From Gammaproteobacteria bacterium (lineage in GTDB: Bacteria; Pseudomonadota; Gammaproteobacteria; Pseudomonadales; Azotimanducaceae), in contig JAPOVY010000046.1 in the NCBI GenBank assembly GCA_026707905.1, positions 1 through 64,000 of the forward strand: DNA of 64,000 nucleotides. Reading direction: 5' to 3'. Both the position numbers and the translations under genes were made by a program. The notes beneath the pieces were generated by a model, which was given only the letters and a program-made list of their open reading frames with translations, was not told the DNA's origin and did not search any database. Below are positions 52,427-61,718 of this stretch, in pieces. How positions within the stretch are numbered: the stretch's first letter is position 1; each line of letters starts with the position of its first letter.

Positions 52427-54427
52427 CTACGATGCCGCATACCCCTGCCCTTCAGGGGTCCAGGTCCCGATGATTTCATCCGCGAGAGATGGATTTTCTT
52501 TCAACAAGCTTTCGGAAACCGAACCTAATTCCTCATAACGTTCGACGAACGATGCAAGGCTGGCAACTCGGAATGGATCAACGCCTGATTGGCGATTGCC
52601 GAACATCTGCCCCATGCCACGGGTTTTAAGGTCGACCTCAGCTAATTCAAATCCGTCGGTCGACCGACGCATCGCCTCGAGACGTTCTCTAGAAGAGCCA
52701 GTGAGCGGCGTTTGGTAGAGTAATAGACAATAACTTTGCTCACCACCTCGTCCTACGCGACCGCGTAATTGGTGAAGCTGTGCCAACCCCAGTCTTTCAG
52801 CGTTTTCTATCACCATAACGGTGGCATTTGAAACGTCAATGCCAACCTCAATTACGGTTGTGGCGACCAACAGTCGTACTTCTCCATCGCGGAATGCCGT
52901 CATTACCTCGTTCTTCTCGTCAACCTTCATGCGACCATTGACATGTCCAACACCGATATTTCTAAACCTCTCCTTGAGCTGTTCAAATGTGGTTGTACTG
53001 GCCGATAGATTGGTTTCTTCATTCTCGTCGATAGCGACGCACACCCAGTAAACCTGTTGTCCGTTCCTTAATTGTTGTTCGACCGCAGCAATCACGTCCT
53101 CCCTAACTTCGTTAGCGTGGATGGTGGTGCGTATTGGGGTTCTCCCCGGAGGCAGTTCGTCAATCGTCGAGACCGCCAGATCACCGAACATCGTGAGTGC
53201 GAGGGTTCTTGGTATCGGCGTAGCCGTTAGCACGAGTTGGTGTGCGTTTTCACCTTTGCCTGTCATTTGCATTCGTTGATGGACACCGAATCGGTGTTGC
53301 TCATCAATGATTGATAGACTCAAACGCTTGAATATCGTCTTCTCCTGAAATAACGCGTGCGTACCTACGACTACCTGAGCATGACCGTTCGTAATGGCGT
53401 CTTGTTGACTGCGACGCTGTCGCGTTGGCATACGACTAGTGAGCAAACCGACTTCGATACCAAGCGGTGAGAGCCATTCGGAAAAAACTTGATAGTGTTG
53501 TTCAGCGAGCAATTCGGTAGGCGCCATGATGGCCGTTTGCGTATCGTTTTCTGCCGCACGAATGGCAGCTAGCGCTGCTACCACGGTCTTACCCGAACCG
53601 ACATCGCCTTGGATCAGACGGCGCATCGCGACCGGTTTCGAGAGGTCGCTTAGGACCTCATCGGCAACGCGTTTTTGCGCACCTGTCAATTCAAATCCAA
53701 GATCGTGGAGTAATTTTTCTTCAAGCCCTTCGACCGACCGTAACGGATCGGTCTCTCGATCCTTGTGTTGACGTTGACGTCGTTGAACGAGTGTAAAAGC
53801 AAGCATCTCGTCGAATACGACGCGCTCAAAAGCCGCGTGCATTGAATCAGGATAGGCGCTTGGCGTCGGCCGATGCACTTCTCGGACGGCTTGTTCCAGT
53901 GTCAGGTCGTCATGATGAAATTTCGGGAAAAAAGCGGTCTCTTGGAGGGACTGTACGATCCAAGCGCCGAGACGTGCACTACTGATACCCGCCGTAGCGG
54001 GGTACACGGCGCGAAATTCGGGCGTCGGCTCACCCGGATCTTCATGGAATACCCGATACTGTGGGTGAATAAACGTATTGCCGTACGCAGGTTTACCGTA
54101 GACGTACAGCCACGAACCGATTCGAAATGAGTTCCGTTGATAGGAGCCATAGTTCAATAGGCGTAATGCGCCACGCCCTGTGTCGTCTTCAAAAAAAACG
54201 TGGATACCACGTTGATTCTTGTAATGTTCTGCGACTTCGACGATGGTGCCTTGTACAACACACTCTTTGTCGACGACATCTCGCAGTAACGTTCGTCGCG
54301 TACGATCTTGATAGTCGCGCGGCATATGGAGAAGGAGGTCGGTGACGGTCCGAATGCCGAGGTTGTTGAGACGTTCGGCGGCTTGCGGTCCAACGCCGGA
54401 GATCGACGTGACTAAGTTGGACGGCAC
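52427..54427 (-). CDS. recG: ATP-dependent DNA helicase RecG
   Basis: A 666-residue SF2 helicase that remodels stalled forks and Holliday junctions. The N-terminal wedge/OB domain begins with SISGVGPQAAERLNNLGI and LLLHMPRDYQDRT. Motifs: GDVGSGKT (Walker A), DEQHRFG (DEAH-like box), LTATPIPRTLALT, GRVGRGGEQSYCLLLY and the C-terminal GRQSG-like block MFGNRQSGV. Slightly shorter than E. coli RecG (693). It ends the rpoZ-spoT-ridA-recG row, with 9 bases to ridA. Confidence 0.96.
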   Translation of the reverse strand: MPSNLVTSISGVGPQAAERLNNLGIRTVTDLLLHMPRDYQDRTRRTLLRDVVDKECVVQGTIVEVAEHYKNQRGIHVFFEDDTGRGALRLLNYGSYQRNSFRIGSWLYVYGKPAYGNTFIHPQYRVFHEDPGEPTPEFRAVYPATAGISSARLGAWIVQSLQETAFFPKFHHDDLTLEQAVREVHRPTPSAYPDSMHAAFERVVFDEMLAFTLVQRRQRQHKDRETDPLRSVEGLEEKLLHDLGFELTGAQKRVADEVLSDLSKPVAMRRLIQGDVGSGKTVVAALAAIRAAENDTQTAIMAPTELLAEQHYQVFSEWLSPLGIEVGLLTSRMPTRQRRSQQDAITNGHAQVVVGTHALFQEKTIFKRLSLSIIDEQHRFGVHQRMQMTGKGENAHQLVLTATPIPRTLALTMFGDLAVSTIDELPPGRTPIRTTIHANEVREDVIAAVEQQLRNGQQVYWVCVAIDENEETNLSASTTTFEQLKERFRNIGVGHVNGRMKVDEKNEVMTAFRDGEVRLLVATTVIEVGIDVSNATVMVIENAERLGLAQLHQLRGRVGRGGEQSYCLLLYQTPLTGSSRERLEAMRRSTDGFELAEVDLKTRGMGQMFGNRQSGVDPFRVASLASFVERYEELGSVSESLLKENPSLADEIIGTWTPEGQGYAAS

Positions 54428-54436
54428 GGACTAGCG

Positions 54437-54820
54437 CTATTTCGCGACGGCGATAGCCTCGACTTCGACAGTCGCATTGCGAGGTAATGCTGCTACTTGG
54501 ACGGTAGAACGTGCGGGATATGGTGGCGAGAGCAGTTCGCTCATGACCACATTAACGCTGTTGAATTGCTCTAGATCGGTGATAAAGACGGTTAGTTTGA
54601 CGATATCGTTTAAGTCCGCACCACCCGCTTTTAAAACGGCTTCGATGTTCTTGAAAACTTGCCTTACTTCCGTTTCAGTGTTAGCGGCATTGAGTTCCAT
54701 CGTGTCGGGAATAAGTGCAATCTGTCCAGAGAGGTACAGCATGTCGCCAACACGAACCATGTGCGAGTAAGGACCGATCGGCTCTGGCGCATGCTTCGAG
54801 TCGATGGCATAGGACTGCAT
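54437..54820 (-). CDS. ridA: RidA-family 2-iminobutanoate/enamine deaminase
   Basis: A 127-residue trimeric enzyme that hydrolyses reactive enamine/imine intermediates made by PLP enzymes. Signature parts: PIGPYSHMVRVGDMLYLSGQ and YPARSTVQVAALPRNATVEVEA, including the catalytic Arg. It lies between spoT and recG, only 3 and 9 bases away, so it is co-transcribed; this position next to spoT is common in proteobacteria. Confidence 0.95.
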   Translation of the reverse strand: MQSYAIDSKHAPEPIGPYSHMVRVGDMLYLSGQIALIPDTMELNAANTETEVRQVFKNIEAVLKAGGADLNDIVKLTVFITDLEQFNSVNVVMSELLSPPYPARSTVQVAALPRNATVEVEAIAVAK

Positions 54821-54823
54821 GGA

Positions 54824-57025
54824 CTAATCCTCAGATTGGGTACGGTCGCCGACGCGTTGCACCTTCGCAACAAAGTGTGAACGCCGTAGATTGCTTGAAA
54901 CGCGCTTTAGATGGTCCAAATTACGAACTTTGATCTCAACGCGAACAGCGTTCGTGATGCCTTGTTCGGGTAACGCATCCATACGTAATAGAGCGGCATC
55001 CGCAAGACGCAAAGCACTTGCGAGTTTGAAGATTGAGTCTTTTTCGCCGGTTACCCAGATCATCAGGCGGGTGGAGAATTCCTCGTCATTGGTGTCTCCC
55101 CACGTCAAAGGCACTCGATCGGCTTTCTTGTCGCTCTTTGATGTCGCACATGCCCGACGATGTACGACGAAGCCCTTTTGCCGAGTTCCATGTCCGACGA
55201 TTTGATCTCCTGGTACAGGTCCACAGCAATTTGCGAACGTGGCGTTTAGCTTCTGATTGACGATTTCGACGGTTGAGAGACCGTCTTCAAGGTAGATGCT
55301 AGGCGTCTCGTCTTTCACGGACGATAGGAGCTTCATCGCAGCAAATCGAGGTTGGATCTGGCCGCGACCGACGGCGAGCAGCAATTCATTGCGATGCTTG
55401 ACATTCAAATCCTTGTAGACTTTTCGATGGCTCCGAAAATCAAGGTCTTCAAGCGTTACTCCCGCCTGCGCTAACGCAGCGCCAAGCAGGCGTTGGCCAG
55501 TCTTTAGGGCGAGCGAGTGACTGCTTCGGTCAAGTTGCCGTTTGATCGCGTTGCGTGCCCGCGGCGTGATGGCGTAATCGAGCCAAGCAGGACTGGGCAT
55601 TGAACTTTTTTCGGTCTGAACATCAACCGTTTGACCCGTTTCTAGTACCGTAGAAAGTGGGGCTGGTTGGTTGTCTACAAAACTGCCTGTGCATTGCGCA
55701 CCCAACGTCGTACTGATCGCGTAGGCGAAATCAATCACCGATGCGCCGATCGGTAGATGGATTACATCGCCGTCTGGCGTGTAGACCAAGATGCGATCGC
55801 GGACGAGATCATGTTTGAATTTGGCAACGAAGTCGATTGCATTGTCCGCATGATCCTGGATGTCTTCGATCGTGTCAGCGAAGGACTTCATCAACGCTTC
55901 ATTTAGTCCTTCAACGCTCGTATCCATGGCGTTGGGATGAATCGTGGTAATCCCACGTTTCGCAAACTCTTCCATTTGCAGCGTACGAATCTGGATCTTT
56001 GTTAGTTTGCCGCGTGGACCGATCACTTGCGTATGAATGGACTGATAACCGTTGTGCTTCCGTGCGGCGATGTAGTCGTGGAATCCACGGGTATTGGGTT
56101 TGAAGACGTGATGTACCGCCCCGAGCGCTCGATAACAGTCTTCCGTACTGTGGGTGAGCACTCTGAAATTCAAGAATGTCATCGCCTCATCGAATGTCAT
56201 CGGTCCGTGCTTCATCTTGTGGTAGATTGCGTAAAGATGAGGCGAGTGATAGTTGATCGATGCGTCCAAGCCGATCTCGTTGAAGTGCGCTTGAATGCGA
56301 CTCTGAACCACGCGGATGTTGTCTTCATTCGCGTTTTCGAATCTCTCGACTGCATAGGTGATGTGATCTGACCGGAATGAATTCTTCGCCGCAAAAGCGA
56401 GGTCTTCAAGTTCGTTCTTGATGACGTAGATACCGAGGCGTTGCGCGATCGGTGCGTAAATTTCGAGCGTCTCCGTAGCGATGGCCAACCGCTTGTTTTT
56501 GTCGACGACGGCGAGTGTGCGCATGTTGTGGAGTCGGTCAGCTAGTTTGACGACGATCACCCGAGGATCTTTCACGGTCGCAAGCGCGATGCTCTGAATA
56601 TTGGTCGCGTGAAACTCTTGCGTCGATGAGAATTCCGCCAGTTTGGTCACACCATCGACGATATTCGCGACCTTTATGCCGAATCGAGTCTCAAGCGTCT
56701 CTTTGGTGACGTTGCAGTCCTCGATGACGTCGTGTAGGACACCCGCCATAACAGTTTCGTGGTCGGCTTCTAGTTCGGCGAGGATGCCCGCAACAGCGAG
56801 CGGGTGGGTTATATAAGAATGGCCGGTTTTTCGCGTTTGTCCTTCGTGTGCGCGTTCTGCGTACTTACACGCTTCACGAACTTCGGCGATTTGTTGCGGC
56901 GTGAGATACCGCAGTTTAGATATTAGGTCCGAGAGCTCAAACGGAGCGGCTTGTGTGTCCGAACGGGCCTGTTCGGCAAGAACGCCGACAAAGTACGAAC
57001 TACTCGTCGGTCGATTCGTCGCCAT
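54824..57025 (-). CDS. spoT: Bifunctional (p)ppGpp synthetase/hydrolase SpoT
   Basis: A 733-residue stringent-response enzyme. The HD hydrolase keeps VLHDVIEDC, the synthetase region is present (residues about 240-350), then TGS ([16 protein letters not shown]) and a C-terminal ACT domain ([20 protein letters not shown]). The intact HD site supports SpoT rather than the synthetase-only RelA. The ATG at 57025 overlaps rpoZ by 26 bases, which couples translation. Neighbour order rpoZ-spoT is the standard gammaproteobacterial one, though gmk is not next to it here. Confidence 0.95.
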   Translation of the reverse strand: MATNRPTSSSYFVGVLAEQARSDTQAAPFELSDLISKLRYLTPQQIAEVREACKYAERAHEGQTRKTGHSYITHPLAVAGILAELEADHETVMAGVLHDVIEDCNVTKETLETRFGIKVANIVDGVTKLAEFSSTQEFHATNIQSIALATVKDPRVIVVKLADRLHNMRTLAVVDKNKRLAIATETLEIYAPIAQRLGIYVIKNELEDLAFAAKNSFRSDHITYAVERFENANEDNIRVVQSRIQAHFNEIGLDASINYHSPHLYAIYHKMKHGPMTFDEAMTFLNFRVLTHSTEDCYRALGAVHHVFKPNTRGFHDYIAARKHNGYQSIHTQVIGPRGKLTKIQIRTLQMEEFAKRGITTIHPNAMDTSVEGLNEALMKSFADTIEDIQDHADNAIDFVAKFKHDLVRDRILVYTPDGDVIHLPIGASVIDFAYAISTTLGAQCTGSFVDNQPAPLSTVLETGQTVDVQTEKSSMPSPAWLDYAITPRARNAIKRQLDRSSHSLALKTGQRLLGAALAQAGVTLEDLDFRSHRKVYKDLNVKHRNELLLAVGRGQIQPRFAAMKLLSSVKDETPSIYLEDGLSTVEIVNQKLNATFANCCGPVPGDQIVGHGTRQKGFVVHRRACATSKSDKKADRVPLTWGDTNDEEFSTRLMIWVTGEKDSIFKLASALRLADAALLRMDALPEQGITNAVRVEIKVRNLDHLKRVSSNLRRSHFVAKVQRVGDRTQSED

Positions 57026-57269
57026 CCGGAGAATCTACATCGGCCTCGTTCGAGGTATCTGACTCAGCGAGATCGTCCAAAATGCCACCTACGGTCATCC
57101 CGTTGGCTATTTCCCGCAACGCTATCACTGTCGGCTTGTCATTCTCGGGGTCTACTTGTGGCCTAGCGTTATAAAGATAGAATTGATGAGCGCGCTCGGC
57201 TGCCAATGTAACCAGTTGAAACCGGTTTTCTACATGTTCAAGGCAGTCTTCGACAGTAATCCGGGCCAT
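57000..57269 (-). CDS. rpoZ: RNA polymerase omega subunit
   Basis: An 89-residue subunit starting [20 protein letters not shown], followed by the conserved [10 protein letters not shown] and [13 protein letters not shown]. It aids assembly of RNA polymerase and forms part of the ppGpp binding site, which fits its neighbour spoT. The C-terminal tail is acidic ([11 protein letters not shown]) and longer than in E. coli; its last codons overlap spoT. It is divergent from the tolC-like gene. Confidence 0.95.
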   Translation of the reverse strand: MARITVEDCLEHVENRFQLVTLAAERAHQFYLYNARPQVDPENDKPTVIALREIANGMTVGGILDDLAESDTSNEADVDSPDGDESTDE

Positions 57270-57339
57270 GTTGGTGTGGGCGCGATACGGGCTCGGAATT
57301 TTAACGATTTCCTGCGACTGTTGAGACGTCGATTTTCGT

Positions 57340-57368
57340 GTAACTAGGGCTAGTTACGTCTTTTTTTT
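57340..57368 (+). terminator. Intrinsic terminator in the rpoZ-tolC spacer, no upstream gene
   Basis: GTAACTAG and CTAGTTAC (57340-57347, 57350-57357) form a perfect 8-bp stem, followed by GTC and eight T (57361-57368), a classical terminator on the plus strand. No plus-strand gene precedes it; rpoZ is on the other strand starting at 57269. It ends 57 bases before the tolC-like gene. Confidence 0.75.
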
Positions 57369-57425
57369 GAACCACCCACGATAGTCCCGGTCTCAATCCG
57401 CAATGAATTAGGAGTCGCCTTACCC

Positions 57426-58787
57426 ATGAAAAGGTCATTTGCCTGCCTCTTGACGATCTTAGGATGTAGTGCGTTTGCAGTGGACTTGGAACAAGCGTAT
57501 CGCGATGCGCTAGAAAACGATCCAGTCCTCGCAGGTGCGATCGCCGCGAACAAGATCTCCGGCGAGAACCTGTGGTCGGGAGTTAGTGTCTTACTGCCTT
57601 CTCTGAGCGCAAACATGAATCGCGGTGAAAGCGATTTCAAGAGAGAGCGGGGATCAGACGATGGCGAGGTGCCGATATTCATTCAGGAAGGCAAATCCCA
57701 GAACGCTGGTTGGAGCGTCAGCATCAATCAGGCGATTTTCAACGCACAGGCGATATTCCAGTTCTTTGCGCTTCGTGATCAGATAAAAGCAGCCGATTGG
57801 GATCTTGTCGCCACAGAACAGACATTGGTACTACGCGTCGCTCAGGCTTATCTTGATGTGCTGCAAGCCCAAGATAGCCTCGAGTCAAGTGTGGCAGCTG
57901 AAGAGGCGGTGCAACGTCAGCTTGAGCAGGTACAGCAACGTTTTGATGTCGGATTAGTGGCGATTACCGATGTGTTGGACGCGACAGCTAGCTACGATCT
58001 CGCTGTTGTGGATACGCTGTCTGCCCGGAGCAACCATGGGATATTCTTCGAATCGCTGCGTACTGTCACCGGTGTGGATTACAGTGAATTGGGGAAGTTA
58101 ACTGATGAACTCCCGATCGAGAATCCGCAACCCGTCGATGAAGAAGAATGGGTACGAGCTGCCATGGCTGGTAGTCCTCAAATCCAAGCGGCGAAAGCAA
58201 ATTGGGACGCTGCGAAAAAGTCGCGACAAGCATCGCTGAGCTATTTACTGCCAACGATACGGATTTCGGGGTCGCAGAGCTATCGTGAAGATCCGTTGTC
58301 AGTTTTCACGGATCAGTCGACTACTACCAGCGTGAGTATTAACGCGAGCATGCCACTGTTCAATGGTGGTCGCAATATCTCCCAAGCGAGATCTTCCGCC
58401 TGGCAGCAGGAACGTGCGAAGCAACTCTACATTCAATCTCAGCTCACAGTTGCGCGTGATACACGGAATCTCTTCCGTTTGGTTCAAAGAGACGTCGACC
58501 GAGTTAGTGCTCGTTATAAATCGATTCAATCGAGTCAAGCAGCGTTAGAAGCGACCCAAACAGGCTACGAGGTAGGTACACGTAATATCGTGGAAGTCTT
58601 GCAAGCACAGCAACGGCTGTATTCAAACGTGTTGGCCTATGCGACCTCTCGCTATACCTACGTGTTGAACGGATTGAGGTTGAAGCAAACGGTAGGATCC
58701 CTGTCAGCAGAGGATCTCCAGCAGCTAAATCAATACATCGATCCGGCTGATACGGTCACGAAGATCATGAGTGCAAGCGGGCGCTAG
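57426..58787 (+). CDS. tolC: TolC-family outer membrane efflux protein
   Basis: A 453-residue outer membrane channel. The signal peptide MKRSFACLLTILGCSAFA precedes VDLEQAYRDALENDPVLAGA, the usual TolC opening. Two tandem OEP repeats follow, each with long helices (SLESSVAAEEAVQRQLEQVQ; SSQAALEATQTGYEVGTRN) and beta strands ending in the conserved VLQAQQRLY. It provides the exit duct for tripartite efflux or type I secretion; no inner-membrane partner is adjacent. It could be TolC or another OEP member. It converges on waaA with a single base between stops. An orphan terminator lies upstream. Confidence 0.88.
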   Translation: MKRSFACLLTILGCSAFAVDLEQAYRDALENDPVLAGAIAANKISGENLWSGVSVLLPSLSANMNRGESDFKRERGSDDGEVPIFIQEGKSQNAGWSVSINQAIFNAQAIFQFFALRDQIKAADWDLVATEQTLVLRVAQAYLDVLQAQDSLESSVAAEEAVQRQLEQVQQRFDVGLVAITDVLDATASYDLAVVDTLSARSNHGIFFESLRTVTGVDYSELGKLTDELPIENPQPVDEEEWVRAAMAGSPQIQAAKANWDAAKKSRQASLSYLLPTIRISGSQSYREDPLSVFTDQSTTTSVSINASMPLFNGGRNISQARSSAWQQERAKQLYIQSQLTVARDTRNLFRLVQRDVDRVSARYKSIQSSQAALEATQTGYEVGTRNIVEVLQAQQRLYSNVLAYATSRYTYVLNGLRLKQTVGSLSAEDLQQLNQYIDPADTVTKIMSASGR

Positions 58788-58788
58788 T

Positions 58789-60054
58789 CTAGCTTGCAGC
58801 GTGCAGCCAATTACTGACGATTCTGAACTGACTTTCTGCGGCACCACGATTTTCATCCACCACTAAGCGTGCGGCGTCGCCTTGTCGTTTGCGAAGGTCA
58901 GGATCGTTAAGTAGACCAAGCAATTCTGACGCAAGCTCGTCTTCATTGTGAACGGTTGTCAAACAACCAGAATCTACAAACCGTGCGCAGACCTCTTCGA
59001 AGTTCATTCGGTCGGGACCCATGAGCAGTGGCACACCGAATACCGCCGGTTCCACTGGGTTATGTCCTCCCGTACCTTCAAGACTACCACCTATGAATGC
59101 GACGTCTGCAACGCCGCACATTTCGAGTAGTACACCCATCTGATCAACGACCAAGACGTCTACGGACTGAAATGCGTCAGAGTACCTCGCAGTAGTTAAA
59201 GACCGAGTACTTGCTAACACCTCGACGTCGTGCGTGCGATGAGGGTGTCTCGGCACTAGTACTAGCAATAAATCAGGGTGGGTCTCACGTGCTTTAAGGT
59301 GAGCTTCTAAAACGACTTCTTCTTCGCCTGGGTGAGTGCTCGCAGCAAGCCAACACGGGCGTTCACCGCGCCATTTTTCCCGTCCTATATCGGCCGATCG
59401 TTGCGTTTCTTCAGAAATCGAAAGATCGAATTTGATGTTGCCCGTGACGTGCATACCTGCCTTTGGAAAGCCTAGTTTGCGAAACCGCTCCGCCGTGTCC
59501 TCGTATTGCGAAACGATCATCGTGATGCTGTTGAGCATACGCTTCGTCAGAGAAGGTACGAGTTGATATCGCCTTGCGGACCGGGCACTCAATCGTGCAT
59601 TGAGCAAACAAACGTCGATCCCTTCTTGGCGTGTAATGTTGAGCAAATTTGGCCACAGTTCCGTCTCAATGAGGATCAGCGCTCGCGGTCGGGTTAGGTT
59701 AATGAAGCGGCGGATGCAGCGTTGCGCGTCGTAAGGCATGTAACAGTGGTCGACGCGGTTGCCAAATCGTCGTGAGACTTCGGCAGACCCGGCAGGCGTG
59801 GTCGTCGTTATCAAGACTCGCTGCGTACTGGAACTCTGGAGTAGCTGATTTACCACCATTTCAGCAGCGATGACTTCACCGGCGGAAACGGCGTGGACCC
59901 AGATGGAACCTGGACGAATACTGGGAGGAGCGAATCCAAATCGCTCCTTGATACGGATTCGATAGTCCGGCTCACGCAATGATCTTCGCCACAGATTCAG
60001 TGTTGCTACGAAAGGGAGCAACGAGGAAACCACGCGATACAAGGGATAGATCAT
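58789..60054 (-). CDS. waaA: 3-deoxy-D-manno-octulosonic acid (KDO) transferase
   Basis: A 421-residue GT30 enzyme that adds KDO to lipid A precursor at the inner membrane. Marks: a short N-terminal membrane anchor (YPLYRVVSSLLPFVATLNLW), IWVHAVSAGEVIAA, ETELWPNLL, ASTHPGEEEVVLEA, PRHPHR and the C-terminal GGSLEGTGGHNPVEPA. I chose ATG 60054 because the upstream TTG (60060) is weaker; neither has a clear ribosome site. It implies an LPS-bearing outer membrane. It is divergent from hsp20. Confidence 0.94.
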   Translation of the reverse strand: MIYPLYRVVSSLLPFVATLNLWRRSLREPDYRIRIKERFGFAPPSIRPGSIWVHAVSAGEVIAAEMVVNQLLQSSSTQRVLITTTTPAGSAEVSRRFGNRVDHCYMPYDAQRCIRRFINLTRPRALILIETELWPNLLNITRQEGIDVCLLNARLSARSARRYQLVPSLTKRMLNSITMIVSQYEDTAERFRKLGFPKAGMHVTGNIKFDLSISEETQRSADIGREKWRGERPCWLAASTHPGEEEVVLEAHLKARETHPDLLLVLVPRHPHRTHDVEVLASTRSLTTARYSDAFQSVDVLVVDQMGVLLEMCGVADVAFIGGSLEGTGGHNPVEPAVFGVPLLMGPDRMNFEEVCARFVDSGCLTTVHNEDELASELLGLLNDPDLRKRQGDAARLVVDENRGAAESQFRIVSNWLHAAS

Positions 60055-60080
60055 GCTCAAGAAAAATTGATGTTAAACAA

Positions 60081-60108
60081 CTTGAAAACCGAAAAAGTGA
60101 CCTTATTT
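60081..60108 (+). promoter_or_regulatory. Sigma32 (heat-shock) promoter of hsp20
   Basis: CTTGAAA (60081-60087) is an exact match to the sigma32 -35 element; CCTTATTT (60101-60108), 13 bases on, matches six of eight positions of CCCCATnT. It lies about 55 bases upstream of the small heat-shock gene, giving a leader of roughly 45-50 bases. Confidence 0.65.
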
Positions 60109-60162
60109 AGATGGTATGAAGTGGTGAATGCCACAAACACAGCAACCAAAAGGAAAACAAAC

Positions 60163-60597
60163 ATGTCTATCGTACAACTTAACCCTTGGGGACCACTTGA
60201 TGGGCTTCCTGAGCAGATGAACAACTGGTTGAATGACTCGTTTTGGGGCAAGCAGAATAACGCGCGCTGGCGCCCAGCCCTTGACATCAAGGAGCTCGCC
60301 GAGAGTTACGTTATTCACATGGATGTCCCAGGCGTGAAGAATGAAAACATCGAAGTGACGCTCGACGACGGCTATCTACGGATTTCTGGCTCTCGCAACC
60401 TAGAACGATCCTCTGATGACGAAAACGGTTCATATCGAAGTTTCGAACGTGTGTCCGGAACGTTTCAGCGTGTTGTTCGATTACCGTCTCACTCGACCAG
60501 CGATGATGTCAGCGCTACCGTCAAGGACGGTGTGCTTACCATCACGATCAAAAAGCCGGAAGAGATACTCCCGAAACGTATTGAGGTCCACGCTTAA
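60163..60597 (+). CDS. Small heat-shock protein, Hsp20/IbpA family
   Basis: A 144-residue ATP-independent holdase. The alpha-crystallin domain spans about residues 40-135 (WRPALDIKELAESYVIHMDV, GVKNENIEVTLDDGYLRISG) and the GVLTITIKKPE strand. The C-terminal IxI-like anchor is atypical here (LPKRIEVHA). The ATG at 60163 is supported by AAAAGGAAAAC upstream; the frame is open 32 codons earlier but lies in the promoter. A sigma32-like promoter stands before it and a terminator after it, so it is a single-gene heat-induced unit. hslO, a redox chaperone, follows on the same strand. Confidence 0.92.
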   Translation: MSIVQLNPWGPLDGLPEQMNNWLNDSFWGKQNNARWRPALDIKELAESYVIHMDVPGVKNENIEVTLDDGYLRISGSRNLERSSDDENGSYRSFERVSGTFQRVVRLPSHSTSDDVSATVKDGVLTITIKKPEEILPKRIEVHA

Positions 60598-60661
60598 CGG
60601 CAACGCCTCGTGAGCGCTTCGTCGCATGGTACGATTAGGTGCTCAGCAATGATCTCAATCG

Positions 60662-60703
60662 CCGGTGCGCCGCAGATACCCAATGCGACGCATCGGCTTT
60701 TTA
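60662..60703 (+). terminator. Intrinsic terminator after hsp20
   Basis: GCCGGTGCG (60662-60670) pairs with CGCATCGGC (60690-60698), nine pairs including one G-U, with a 19-base loop and five T directly after. The rather large loop lowers certainty. Confidence 0.55.
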
Positions 60704-60801
60704 TTGAACGCATATCGCCCGAGATACATTAGAACGACGCAAACGATGTACTTCCAGCGCATACAGGAACCAATACGCTACACTAATAGCTACTAATTCA
60801 T

Positions 60802-61689
60802 GTGTTCGTAGAACTGTTGTACAACGATCAACTTCGTCGCTTCCACTTCGTGCGAGCACCTGTACGGGGAATGTGGGTTCGCTTGGATCGTGTTTGGTCG
60901 GATGCGATTCACGGTCGACCTTACCCGGATGCTGCGAAGCGTTTATTAGGCGAAATGATGGCGACGATCGTTCTGATTGCCAACAACATCAAGCACGACG
61001 GCGGAGTCACCCTTCATGCTGTTGGCGATGGATCGATTAAAACCGCCTTCGCTGAATGTCAAGGTCAAGACGCGCTTCGAGGAATCATTCGTTTAAACGA
61101 AGATGACCCTCAGGCGATTCGCGACGATATGAATTTCAATGAGTTGATCGGTAAGAGTCGAATGGCGTTGACGATGCAGTTCAAAACGGGTGAGTCGTAT
61201 CAAGGTCTGGTCAATACGGATCATGAAACACTTGAGCAAAACATGGAGCACTATTTTGAGAATAGCGAGCAACTCAGCACCACTTTCGCTCTAAACACGG
61301 ATGAGGAAGCGGTAACCGGCTGTTTTCTGCAACGATTACCGAGCGCTGATTTGGCATCAGATTTGGTGTTAGCACACGACGAAGCTGAGTGGCTGAGGCT
61401 AGTTAGTCTGTTCAGAACAATTCGGCCAGGTGAACTCGGTTCAAAGGATGCCGAGGAAATGCTCCTTGATCTGTTCCCCAATGACTCAATCCGTCTAGAC
61501 CACCCCAAGGCACTACGTTTTGAATGTTCTTGTGATCGCGATCGATGTTCAAATGCGCTCAAGACGATTTCGTCGGACGAGCTACGTGAATTGGCCGACG
61601 AGAACGGCGGAATTCAAGTAACCTGTGAATTTTGTGGAACTCTCTACGAATACCAAGCCGGAGACGTCACCGCAGGATTTAGTAATTAG
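60802..61689 (+). CDS. hslO: Redox-regulated chaperone Hsp33
   Basis: A 295-residue chaperone activated by oxidation. N-terminal part with FHFVRAPVRGMWVRLD, LLGEMMATIVLIANNIKHDG and ECQGQDALRGI. The zinc-binding redox switch is at the C-terminus: CSCDRDRC (CxC plus following Cys) and VTCEFCG (CxxC). The start is GTG at 60802; an ATG at 60800 is in another frame. Its position after hsp20 suggests a stress-response neighbourhood. It converges on the hydrolase gene; an inverted repeat CCGCTG...CAGCGG in the 29-base gap could be a weak terminator. Confidence 0.93.
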   Translation: MFVELLYNDQLRRFHFVRAPVRGMWVRLDRVWSDAIHGRPYPDAAKRLLGEMMATIVLIANNIKHDGGVTLHAVGDGSIKTAFAECQGQDALRGIIRLNEDDPQAIRDDMNFNELIGKSRMALTMQFKTGESYQGLVNTDHETLEQNMEHYFENSEQLSTTFALNTDEEAVTGCFLQRLPSADLASDLVLAHDEAEWLRLVSLFRTIRPGELGSKDAEEMLLDLFPNDSIRLDHPKALRFECSCDRDRCSNALKTISSDELRELADENGGIQVTCEFCGTLYEYQAGDVTAGFSN

Positions 61690-61718
61690 CCACTGGATTA
61701 CCGCTGATTAAACGTAGA

